NCBI GenBank assembly: GCA_045593405.1
Contig: JAZNWN010000003.1
Location: 124,001 to 188,000, forward strand
Reading direction: 5' to 3'
Length of the DNA stretch: 64,000 bases
Origin: UMGS1933 sp045593405
Lineage (GTDB): Bacteria; Bacillota; Clostridia; TANB77; CAG-508
Below the pieces are notes generated by a model that was given only the letters and a program-made list of their open reading frames with translations, was not told the DNA's origin and made no database searches. Shown in pieces: positions 53,478 to 61,705 of this stretch. A program made the position numbers and the translations under genes. Numbering within the stretch: position 1 is the first letter of the stretch; each line of letters begins with the position of its first letter.

Positions 53478-55376
53478 ATGGAAAAATATTTTAATGATGC
53501 AATAATTGGAAATCAAAACATAACAGTAAGTTACACAAAAAAAGGAGAATTATTAAGACTACTATACCCAAATACAGATTATAAACAATTTATAGACTTT
53601 TTTCATATTGGTTTAAAAATTAATGATTCAAATATAGTATATTTACACAATGATATAAACAATATATATAACCAATATTATACAGAAGGAACAAATATTT
53701 TAAATACAGAAATATTAAATACATATTTTAAACTTAAAATACTACAAACAGATTTTGTATGTATGAAAGAAAATGTTATAGTAAAAAAACTTAAATTTGT
53801 AAATGAAAATGTAATAGATTTAAATTTGAATTTATTAATCCACTCAAAATTAATTTCTACAGATAACAACCAAGTAAGTGGATTGTGTAAAAATGATGCA
53901 TTACTTCAATATATGCATGATTATACAGTATGTACTTTTTCTAAGGCGAAATTACTAAATTCACAAATTAATAATACAAAAGCCAATATTAATGAAGGTG
54001 TAATTGGAGATAAAGATTATGTTGGTATGTCTACAGATTCTAGCATAAGTTATGATTTTGGAAATTTAAAACCAAATGAAGAAAAAACTTTTGAATTATA
54101 TATTTATATAGATGATAATAAGAATGGTTTATATGGTATAGAAAAAACAATAGAAAGAATTAGAAAGATTGACTTTAGAACAGAATATGACAATACTAAA
54201 AAATATTGGAGAAGATATTTGAAAAATCATGATGGATTAAATTTAGATTTAACCCAAAGTTTGAGAAATAACAAAATACAAGAAATATACGAAAGAACAA
54301 TTTTATTGTACCCATTACTTACAAATATCGAAACAGGAGGAATTTCAGCGGCAGTAGAAGTCGATGAGAAGTTGACTGAGTGTGGAAGATATACATATTG
54401 TTGGCCAAGAGATGCAGTATTTATTACAAATGCAATGGATATTTTAAATATGCAAAAAGAAGTAGAAAAATTCTACAAAATATTTTGTAAAAATACACAA
54501 AGCAGAAATGGGATGTGGGAGCAAAGATTTTTTACAGATGGGAAATTAGCACCTTGTTGGGGTTACCAAGTAGATGAAACAGCATCAGTAATATATGGAG
54601 TATATAATCATTATTTGAAAACCTTAGATAAAAAATTCTTAAAAGATAATTTAAAAATGCTTGAGAAAGCTACTAAATTTTTAAAAGAATATGTAAAAGA
54701 TGTGCTATCTAAAGAAAATAAGATGCATGTAAGTTATGATTTATGGGAAATGTACGAAAGTGTACATTTATATTCAATGGCAAGTATATATTCAAGCTTT
54801 GATGCAATGATAAAAATTTATGAGGAACTAAAAGAAGAGTTTACTAAAAATAGAGTAAAACAGGAAAATGTAAATAAAGAAAAAGAAGCATTAAGAAAAG
54901 AACTTGTAGAAATAAAAGAGTTTTGCTTGCAAAACTTTTATGATGAGAGTAAAAAAAGCTTTGTAAGAAATATTGATGACAAAAAAATAGATATAAGTAT
55001 ATTAGGTACAGTTTATCCATTTAACATGTTTACAGCAAAAGAAAAAAAAGTGCTGAATACGGTAGAAAGAATAAACATGACTATACGAACATATACCGGG
55101 GGTTACCAAAGATTTGAAGATGATCATTACAAAGGAGGAAATCCTTGGGTAATAGCAACATTATGGATGGCAAACTATTATTTAGAAACAGGCGAAAATA
55201 AAAAGGCGAGAGAATGTTTTGATTTTGTGTTAAAAACTGCTGGAAAGCATGGATATCTTGCAGAACAAATAGATAATAATCAAATGGCACCTGCTTGGGT
55301 AATAGGACTAGGTTGGTCACATGCAATGTTTATAATAACACTTCAAAAAATGCTAGAAAAAGGATTGATTAAATAA
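53478..55376 (+). CDS. Glycoside hydrolase family 15-like (glucoamylase/trehalase-type) protein
   Basis: 632 residues. An N-terminal beta-sandwich (about 1-240) precedes an (alpha/alpha)6 barrel with CGRYTYCWPRDAVFITNAMD (substrate and acid site region), DLWEMYESVHLYSMASIYS and GGNPWVIATLWMANYYLE; the last motif region holds the usual catalytic acid area. No signal peptide is seen, so it may act on intracellular alpha-glucans. RBS AAAGGAG. Confidence 0.88.
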   Translation: MEKYFNDAIIGNQNITVSYTKKGELLRLLYPNTDYKQFIDFFHIGLKINDSNIVYLHNDINNIYNQYYTEGTNILNTEILNTYFKLKILQTDFVCMKENVIVKKLKFVNENVIDLNLNLLIHSKLISTDNNQVSGLCKNDALLQYMHDYTVCTFSKAKLLNSQINNTKANINEGVIGDKDYVGMSTDSSISYDFGNLKPNEEKTFELYIYIDDNKNGLYGIEKTIERIRKIDFRTEYDNTKKYWRRYLKNHDGLNLDLTQSLRNNKIQEIYERTILLYPLLTNIETGGISAAVEVDEKLTECGRYTYCWPRDAVFITNAMDILNMQKEVEKFYKIFCKNTQSRNGMWEQRFFTDGKLAPCWGYQVDETASVIYGVYNHYLKTLDKKFLKDNLKMLEKATKFLKEYVKDVLSKENKMHVSYDLWEMYESVHLYSMASIYSSFDAMIKIYEELKEEFTKNRVKQENVNKEKEALRKELVEIKEFCLQNFYDESKKSFVRNIDDKKIDISILGTVYPFNMFTAKEKKVLNTVERINMTIRTYTGGYQRFEDDHYKGGNPWVIATLWMANYYLETGENKKARECFDFVLKTAGKHGYLAEQIDNNQMAPAWVIGLGWSHAMFIITLQKMLEKGLIK

Positions 55377-55414
55377 TAAGATAAATTTTAAAATAAATAA
55401 AACATATTTATTTC

Positions 55415-55458
55415 AAAAAAGGTCACATCACATTTTTGTGGTTGGGATCTTTTTTTTA
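55415..55458 (+). terminator. Terminator before radA
   Basis: AAAAGGTCACATCAC and GTGGTTGGGATCTTTTTTTT imperfect stem with a strong T-tract. Confidence 0.7.
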
Positions 55459-55531
55459 TTTATTATATAATAAATATTGCAACTCTAGGCTTTTTTTGAT
55501 AAAATACATACATTAAAATGAGGAGAAAATA

Positions 55532-56894
55532 ATGCAAAAAACTAGTACAATTTTTGTGTGTAGCAATTGTGGAAATGAAGCTACAAAATGGTTTGGAAAA
55601 TGCCCTGTATGTAATGGGTGGAACACATGTTATGAAGAAAAAATAGCTAAAAAAAGTGGGTCTAAACTTTCAGAGAAAAAACAAGCAAAACCTACTTTAT
55701 TAAATGATGTTCAGAAAGAAAATATAACAAGAAATTCAACAGGTTTTGAAGAATTAGATAGAGTTTTACGGAGGAGGATTAGTTAAAGGTTCTTTAACAC
55801 TTCTTCGGAGGAGAACCAGGAATTGGTAAGTCTACTCTGATTTTACAATTATGTGATAAAGTGCAAGGAGAAGGCAAAGTTCTTTATGTATCTGGAGAAG
55901 AGTCTGCAGAGCAAATAAAAATAAGAGCTGATAGGTTAAAAATTAATAATGATAATATAATGTTTTTAGGTGAAACAGATATAAGCCTCATTGAAGATGA
56001 AATTATAAAAATAAGGCCAAAGCTGGTTATTATAGATTCTATTCAAACAATGTATTCTGATGAAATAACATCAGCTCCAGGAAGTGTAAGCCAGGTAAGA
56101 GAAATCACATCTAAAATAATGAGAACTTGTAAACAAGAGAGTATTACAACAATAATTATAGGACATGTTACTAAAGACCGGAAATATTGCTGGACCTAGA
56201 GTTTTAGAACACATGGTGGATACAGTACTATACTTAGAAGGAGAACGATATTTTTCATATAGAATACTTAGAGGAGTAAAAAACAGATTTGGCTCAACAA
56301 ACGAAATTGGGATGTTTGAAATGCAAGATAAACGGAATGTGTGAAATAAAAAATCCATCTGCAGTATTGCTATCAGATAGACAAGAAAACCCACCAGGGA
56401 CAGTGGTTGTAGCAAGTATAGAGGGGACAAGACCAATTTTAATAGAACTGCAGGCATTAACAACTCTTTCAGTATTTGGATTCCCAAAAAGAACTGCAAA
56501 TGGAATAGATTTTAACAGACTAACTCTTCTTATAGCGGTACTAGAAAAAAGAGCAGGAATGGCTCTTGGAAATCAAGATGTTTATATGAACATAGTTGGA
56601 GGAATAAGAATAAATGAACCAGCATTAGATTTAGGGATAATACTTAGTACAGCTTCTAGCTATAAAAATATACCTATTCCAAATGATTGTATGGCAATAG
56701 GAGAAGTAGGTTTGACTGGAGAAGTAAGAAATGTAAATATGATAGAAAAAAGGATAAAAGAAGCAGAAAAAATGGGATTTAAAACGTGTATTATTCCAGA
56801 AAGTAACAAAAAACTATTGAAAGAAAACTATAAATTAGATATAATAGGCGTGAAAAATATTATAGAAGCAATGAGATTTTTAGGTTTGAAATAA
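55532..56894 (+). CDS. radA: DNA repair protein RadA, needs +1 shifts at four CGG codons
   Basis: A RecA-like branch migration helicase. A zinc finger (CSNCGNEATKWFGKCPVC) opens the protein. The frame then meets CGG at 55769, 55806, 56179 and 56333. Skipping each C gives VLGGGLVKGSLTLL, GGEPGIGKST (Walker A), HVTKD-GNIAGPRVLEHMVD, the KNRFG motif in RGVKNRFGSTNEIG, and QDK-GMCEIKNPS, all canonical RadA. It then reads through the Lon-like C-terminal domain to 56894. Joined length is 452 residues, normal for RadA. Without the shifts the gene is five fragments. Confidence 0.96.
55769..55771 (+). other. In-frame CGG, +1 recoding site (radA 1)
   Basis: Context GTT TTA CGG AGG; TTA (C) GGA GGA GGA. 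Confidence 0.95.
55806..55808 (+). other. In-frame CGG, +1 recoding site (radA 2)
   Basis: Context CTT CTT CGG AGG; CTT (C) GGA GGA leads into Walker A. Confidence 0.95.
56179..56181 (+). other. In-frame CGG, +1 recoding site (radA 3)
   Basis: Context AAA GAC CGG AAA; GAC (C) GGA AAT gives the conserved TKDGxxAGP. Confidence 0.95.
56333..56335 (+). other. In-frame CGG, +1 recoding site (radA 4)
   Basis: Context GAT AAA CGG AAT; AAA (C) GGA ATG. Confidence 0.94.
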
Positions 56895-56904
56895 GAGGTG
56901 GAAA

Positions 56905-57960
56905 ATGCTAACAGATATATTAAAAATAATAGCTCCAGGAACTCCATTAAGAGAGGGGTTAGATAACATATTAAAAGCGAAAACAGGTGCACTTATAATA
57001 ATAGGTGATTCAAAAGAAGTAATGGATATTGTTGACGGAGGTTTTAGAATAGATGAAGACTACAATCCGGCTAAATTGTATGAACTTGCAAAAATGGATG
57101 GAGCAATTGTTCTTAGTAAAGACCTAAAAAAGATATTATTAGCAAATACTCAAATAATTCCGTCTTCTAAAATAACAACAGAGGAAACAGGAACAAGGCA
57201 TAGAACAGCAGAACGTACTGCAAAACAAACGGGAGAACTTGTTATAAGTATTTCACAAAGAAGAAATATAATTACAGTTTTTAAAGGAGATTTTAGATAT
57301 ACTATAGAAGATACTGCAAAAATCATAACAAGAGCAAATCAAGCATTGCAAACATTAGATAATTATAAAAAAGTATTTGATACAAAACTTGGAGTTTTAA
57401 ATGAATATGAATTTAATGATATTGTAACATTAGATAATGTAATAACATGCCTGCAAAGAGCAGAAATGGTAATGAAAATATCAGAAGAAGTAAACAGAGC
57501 AATTTATGAATTAGGAGCAGACGGGTTCTTAGTAAAAATGCAATTAGAAGAGTTAATAGAAGATTTGCCAAATGAAGAATTATTTATCATTAAAGATTAT
57601 ATGGCACCAACAAGAAGATTAATTCCAGAGAAGATTTTAAACTTAATAAGACAGAATGCAAAAGATGGGTTTATTGATTCTAATACAATTGCCAGACTTC
57701 TTGGTTATGAAATCTTTGAAAATTATGAAGAAATAGCAGTATATCCAAGAGGATATAGAATACTGAATAAAATACCTAGAATGCCAAATGTAATAGTAAA
57801 TAACTTAGTAAAAACATTTAAATCTTTCCAACACATACTTGCAGCAGATATTCAAAAATTAGATGAAGTAGAAGGAATTGGAGAAATAAGAGCTAGAACT
57901 ATAAAACAATCTTTAAGAAGAATGCAAGAACAATTTATGTTTGATAATTTAATGATATAA
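56905..57960 (+). CDS. disA: DNA integrity scanning diadenylate cyclase DisA
   Basis: Makes c-di-AMP and reports DNA damage at sporulation entry. 351 residues with the DAC domain (DGAIVLSKD, GTRHRTAERTAKQTG), a helical linker and a C-terminal helix-hairpin-helix (VEGIGEIRARTIKQSL). Next to radA as in B. subtilis. No in-frame CGG. Confidence 0.97.
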   Translation: MLTDILKIIAPGTPLREGLDNILKAKTGALIIIGDSKEVMDIVDGGFRIDEDYNPAKLYELAKMDGAIVLSKDLKKILLANTQIIPSSKITTEETGTRHRTAERTAKQTGELVISISQRRNIITVFKGDFRYTIEDTAKIITRANQALQTLDNYKKVFDTKLGVLNEYEFNDIVTLDNVITCLQRAEMVMKISEEVNRAIYELGADGFLVKMQLEELIEDLPNEELFIIKDYMAPTRRLIPEKILNLIRQNAKDGFIDSNTIARLLGYEIFENYEEIAVYPRGYRILNKIPRMPNVIVNNLVKTFKSFQHILAADIQKLDEVEGIGEIRARTIKQSLRRMQEQFMFDNLMI

Positions 57961-57976
57961 ACAAAGGAGAAAAAAT

Positions 57977-59175
57977 ATGAATTTTGAATATGAAAAACAA
58001 ATTGTAGGAGAGGGACCTCTGTGTCTGCGAAACTACAATGGAAAATCAGACATAAACCAAAAAGGTATAACTCTAATAGCGCTAATAGTAACAATTATTG
58101 TTATGCTTATATTAGCAGGTGTTACAGTAAATATAGGGACAGGTAGTATAGATAATTCTAAAATGATTAGCTTTGTAGCATATATGCAAACAATACAAGA
58201 AAAAGTAGATTTTATATCTGAATATGATAACTATAAAAATTATGGAGAAGAACTTACAAGTGGAAATAAACAAAAGTTACAGGTGATTTTAAATAATGAG
58301 ACAGAAAGTTTTTTTACAAAAATAGATAGTACTCATCTTCGATTTTTTGATAGTAGCCATATAGCAACCGATTTAGAACTAGAAAATATTAATGATAAAA
58401 TAATTGTAGATTTTAATACAAGAGAAGTAATAAGCTTAAATGGAATTGAATATGAAAATAGTATGTATTATACACAGTATTATTTACCAGGAGGACAAGC
58501 ATTAAAGCAACAAGAAGAAATATCTAGAAATTTAAGTTTTGGAGAAATTGAGACAACAATAGATGGACTGAATGGGAGTTTTACGATTAGAAATATAGGA
58601 TTATCAAATGGAACACTTTGTTTTGGCAAAGTAGATGAATCTAATGTGATTAAGTGGACCACAATAACAAATTATACCAATAAAGGAGAAACTATTACTA
58701 CAACAAATATTACAGAGTCTGGAGTATATTATTTTAAATTAATAGATAATGTTACAGGGAAAGACAATATAGATGATGAAGGTAGTTATCCAAATGTATT
58801 ATTAAGATTAACAAATAGTCCTAAATTAAAAGATAATTTAACAGATTTAAGAGTATCTTATAATTATTCTGATTTAAGTAAATCTGAAAATTGGGCCTAT
58901 GCAACAGATGCTACAGATACAGAAAATTTATCTTATTATATATGGATTCCAAGGTTTGCATATAAAACAGAAGAACCAACTAATATTGAATTTTTAAGAG
59001 GAACATCAGATATAACAACAAGTGGAGGACATATAAATAGTACAGAATGGACTGTGCCAGATGTATTTACAGGTGGAACAACTCGGGTTTACAGGAGTAT
59101 GGATAAAAGTTAATTCATCAAAACAAACGCGGAATAGATATAATTGATATATTAGATACAGGAACAATATTATAA
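57977..59175 (+). CDS. Pilin-like protein with atypical long leader, needs +1 shifts at CGG 59084 and 59130
   Basis: A prepilin-type hydrophobic segment (KGITLIALIVTIIVMLILAG) is preceded by an unusually long leader of about 33 residues. The leader's DNA (58002-58040) resembles a GTAGGG-type repeat. The extracellular part includes an Ig-like stretch and YYIWIPRFAYKTE. The frame meets CGG 59084 after GGTT, then CGG 59130. Skipping both Cs gives GFTGVWIKVNSSKQT then GIDIIDILDTGTIL and a stop at 59175 (398 residues). The restored GVWIKV is a common end in such proteins. RBS AAAGGAG. Confidence 0.82.
58002..58040. repeat. GTAGGAGAGG-type repeat fragment inside a coding region
   Basis: TTGTAGGAGAGGGACCTCTG ... 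AACTACAA resembles the intergenic family and is translated as part of the pilin leader. Confidence 0.45.
59084..59086 (+). other. In-frame CGG, +1 recoding site (pilin-like gene at 57977, first)
   Basis: Context ACA ACT CGG GTT; ACT (C) GGG TTT. The only site followed by G rather than A. Confidence 0.83.
59130..59132 (+). other. In-frame CGG, +1 recoding site (pilin-like gene at 57977, second)
   Basis: Context CAA ACG CGG AAT; ACG (C) GGA ATA restores the frame. Confidence 0.8.
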
Positions 59176-59179
59176 TGTT

Positions 59180-59245
59180 GTGGGTGCGATTTAATCGCCC
59201 ACAAGAATATGAAAAACAAACCGTAGGGTCGCATGATTGCGCCCG
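59180..59245. repeat. GTGGGTGCG/GTAGGGTCG palindromic repeats
   Basis: Two diverged copies, TTGTGGGTGCGATTTAATCGCCCACAA and CGTAGGGTCGCATGATTGCGCCCG. Confidence 0.55.
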
Positions 59246-59269
59246 AAAATAAAAAAGGAGATACAAAAT

Positions 59270-59977
59270 ATGAAGAAAAAAATATTTTTAACAACTCTAT
59301 CATTAATACTTATATTAGGAATAATTATATATATGGCATATGGATATTATTATAAACATACTTTAAAAGCACAAAAACCATTAGTAACAATGGAAATAGA
59401 GAACTATGGAACAGTAAAAATGGAATTATATCCAGAAATGGCTCCAAATACTGTAAGAAACTTTATAAAATTGATAAATGAAGGGTATTATAATGGATTA
59501 ACATTTCATAGAGTTGAAGAAAGTTTAATTCAAGGTGGAGACAAAAATGGTGATGGAACAGGAACAATGGATTATACAATAGAAGGTGAATTTAAAGAAA
59601 ATAATCATAAAGATAACACATTAAGCTTTGAAAGAGGAACACTTGGATTAGCAAGACAAGACTTCTCAATTTATTATTACTATACAGGAGACACAAGTTA
59701 CCTAACACAAGGATATAATTCTGGATGTGCACAATTCTTTATTACTGCAGAAGACTGCAGTGCAGATTTTGATGGATATTATTGTGCTTTTGGAAAAGTA
59801 ATAGAAGGAATGGACATAGTAGATAAAATAACAGCAATAGAAACAACAACAGAAACTGATGAAGAAACAGGAAAAACAACTGAAACTACAACACCGGTAA
59901 ATCCACCAGTAATAAAAAGTATGACAGTAGATACATTTGGAATACAATATAACGAACCAGAAATGATAAAAGAATAG
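59270..59977 (+). CDS. Membrane-anchored cyclophilin-type peptidyl-prolyl isomerase
   Basis: From ATG 59270 (after AAAGGAGATACAAA), 235 residues: an N-terminal membrane anchor (about 5-28), then a cyclophilin domain with APNTVRNFIKLINEGYYNGLTFHRV, IQGGDKNGDGTG, GCAQFFITAEDC and YCAFGKVIEGMDIVDKI. A Thr/Glu insert precedes the final strand. It faces outside and probably folds secreted proteins. Confidence 0.93.
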   Translation: MKKKIFLTTLSLILILGIIIYMAYGYYYKHTLKAQKPLVTMEIENYGTVKMELYPEMAPNTVRNFIKLINEGYYNGLTFHRVEESLIQGGDKNGDGTGTMDYTIEGEFKENNHKDNTLSFERGTLGLARQDFSIYYYYTGDTSYLTQGYNSGCAQFFITAEDCSADFDGYYCAFGKVIEGMDIVDKITAIETTTETDEETGKTTETTTPVNPPVIKSMTVDTFGIQYNEPEMIKE

Positions 59978-60015
59978 AATCTATACTAAAAACTATAATA
60001 ATATAATAAAAAAAT

Positions 60016-60074
60016 ATAGGGGCGAACTTGTTCGCACGCGCTTCGAAGAACAGGCGATTAAAGTCGCCCCTACA
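60016..60074. repeat. GTAGGGGCG-family palindrome
   Basis: TATAGGGGCGAACTTGTTCGC ... AAGTCGCCCCTACA, near-copy of 18965-19024. Confidence 0.65.
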
Positions 60075-60117
60075 AAAATATATATAATACAATCATAGTG
60101 GCAGATATGAAAAAAGA

Positions 60118-60151
60118 ACTTAGTATAAACCCCGATGAGATGCGACGGATT
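60118..60151. repeat. Partial GAGATTTGGCGG-family end
   Basis: TAGTATAAACCCCGATGAGATGCGACGGAT matches the right terminus of the 150-bp repeats. The gap before glyS holds nothing else recognisable and no T-box. Confidence 0.5.
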
Positions 60152-60183
60152 TTTAAAAATAAAAAAGGAAAGAGGAATTATTT

Positions 60184-61569
60184 ATGGTAGAAAAATCAAT
60201 GGAAAAAATAGTAGCATTATGCAAAAATAGAGGATATATATATCCAGGATCAGAAATATATGGAGGTTTAGCAAACACATGGGATTATGGTCCTTTAGGA
60301 GTAGAATTTAAAAACAACGTAAAAGCTGCATGGAGAAAGAAATTTATACAGGAAAATAAATATAATGTAGGATTAGATGCAGCAATATTAATGAATCCAC
60401 AAACATGGGTAGCTTCAGGGCATGTAGGAGGATTTAGTGATCCACTTATAGACTGTAAAGCATGTAAAACAAGACATAGAGCAGACAAACTAATAGAAGA
60501 CTGGATGCATGAAAATGGAGAAGAAGAAGTTGTAGATGGTTGGGATGACCAAAAGATGGTGGACTTTATCCAAGAAAAAGGAATTGTTTGTCCAGACTGT
60601 GGAAAAAATGATTTTACAAGTATAAGAAAGTTTAACCTTATGTTTAAAACTTTTCAAGGTGTAACTGAAGATAGTAGGGCAGAATTGTATTTAAGACCAG
60701 AAACAGCACAAGGTATATTTGTAAACTTTAAAAATGTATTAAGAACAACTAGAAGAAAATTACCAATGGGAATAGCACAAATTGGTAAATCATTTAGAAA
60801 TGAAATAACTCCTGGAAACTTTACTTTTAGAACACGTGAATTTGAACAAATGGAATTAGAATTTTTCTGCAAACCAGGAACAGATTTAGAGTGGTTTGAG
60901 TATTGGAGGACTTTCTGTAAAAATTGGTTATTAAATTTAGGAATAAAAGAAGAAAATATAAGACTAAGAGACCATTCACCAGAAGAATTGTGTTTCTATA
61001 GTAAAGGAACTACAGATATAGAATTTTTATTCCCATTTGGATGGGGAGAGCTTTGGGGAATTGCGGATAGAACAGATTACGATTTAAAACAACATATGGA
61101 ATATGCTAAAGAAGATTTTACATATTTAGACCAAGAAACAGGAGAAAAATTTGTACCTTACTGTGTAGAACCATCTCTTGGATGTGATAGAGTAGCACTT
61201 GCATTCCTTTGTGATGCATATGATGAAGAAGAAATAGCAGAAGGTGATGTAAGAACTGTTCTACGTTTGCACCCAGCACTTGCACCATATAAGGTGGCAG
61301 TACTTCCACTATCTAAAAAATTATCAGAAAAAGCAACAGAAGTTTTTGAAAAACTATCAAAGAAATATGTATGTGAATATGATGAAGCGGGAAGTATAGG
61401 GAAGAGATATAGAAGAGAAGATGAAATAGGAACACCATATTGTATAACAGTAGACTTTGAAACAGAAAATGATAACTCAGTAACAATAAGAGACAGAGAT
61501 ACAATGGAACAAGTAAGAGTAAATATTGATGAGTTAGAAAAATGGTTAGATGAAAAATTGGAATTTTAG
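60184..61569 (+). CDS. glyS: Glycine--tRNA ligase (alpha2, class II)
   Basis: Charges tRNA-Gly, which by the recoding hypothesis supplies the residue inserted at CGG sites. 461 residues with YGGLANTWDYGPLGVEFKNN, a Cys4 zinc-type insert (CKACKTRHRAD ... CPDCGKND), motif 2 FRNEITPGNFTFRTREFEQME, motif 3 GCDRVALAFL and a C-terminal anticodon domain. RBS AAAGGAAAGAGG. No in-frame CGG. Confidence 0.97.
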   Translation: MVEKSMEKIVALCKNRGYIYPGSEIYGGLANTWDYGPLGVEFKNNVKAAWRKKFIQENKYNVGLDAAILMNPQTWVASGHVGGFSDPLIDCKACKTRHRADKLIEDWMHENGEEEVVDGWDDQKMVDFIQEKGIVCPDCGKNDFTSIRKFNLMFKTFQGVTEDSRAELYLRPETAQGIFVNFKNVLRTTRRKLPMGIAQIGKSFRNEITPGNFTFRTREFEQMELEFFCKPGTDLEWFEYWRTFCKNWLLNLGIKEENIRLRDHSPEELCFYSKGTTDIEFLFPFGWGELWGIADRTDYDLKQHMEYAKEDFTYLDQETGEKFVPYCVEPSLGCDRVALAFLCDAYDEEEIAEGDVRTVLRLHPALAPYKVAVLPLSKKLSEKATEVFEKLSKKYVCEYDEAGSIGKRYRREDEIGTPYCITVDFETENDNSVTIRDRDTMEQVRVNIDELEKWLDEKLEF

Positions 61570-61585
61570 AATAAATTTTATAAGG

Positions 61586-61665
61586 TGTAGGGGGCGCAGT
61601 CCTCGGCGCCCCGTAAATATATTATTTGATTGATTGTTTCGGGTCGCCCAAGAGTGCGACCCCTA
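61586..61665. repeat. GTAGGGGGCG-family palindrome
   Basis: TGTAGGGGGCGCAGTCCTCGGCGCCCC and GGGTCGCCCAAGAGTGCGACCCCTACAA. Confidence 0.65.
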
Positions 61666-61705
61666 CAATATCTAAAAACACAAAAAAACAAAAAGAGGTG
61701 AAAGA

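Noticed and set aside
55532..56894. radA, dprA, alr, sigF, spoIID and others as pseudogenes
   Set aside because: No other stops, indels or lost motifs are visible. The only defect is always CGG, and removing the C restores family length and active-site motifs.
5841..59132. The CGG breaks as sequencing or assembly errors
   Set aside because: Errors do not know the reading frame. All 15 extra bases are the same base (C), at the same codon phase, before a glycine codon, while dozens of CGG triplets in other phases (GCG|GNN, NNC|GGN, CCG|GNN) cause no break. Re-sequencing would still be the formal test.
5841..59132. P-site tRNA slippage (prfB-like) or stem-loop-stimulated frameshifting
   Set aside because: The preceding codons are diverse and mostly cannot re-pair in the +1 frame, and no shared upstream SD-like or downstream stem-loop element is visible. 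Out-of-frame A-site or quadruplet decoding fits better.
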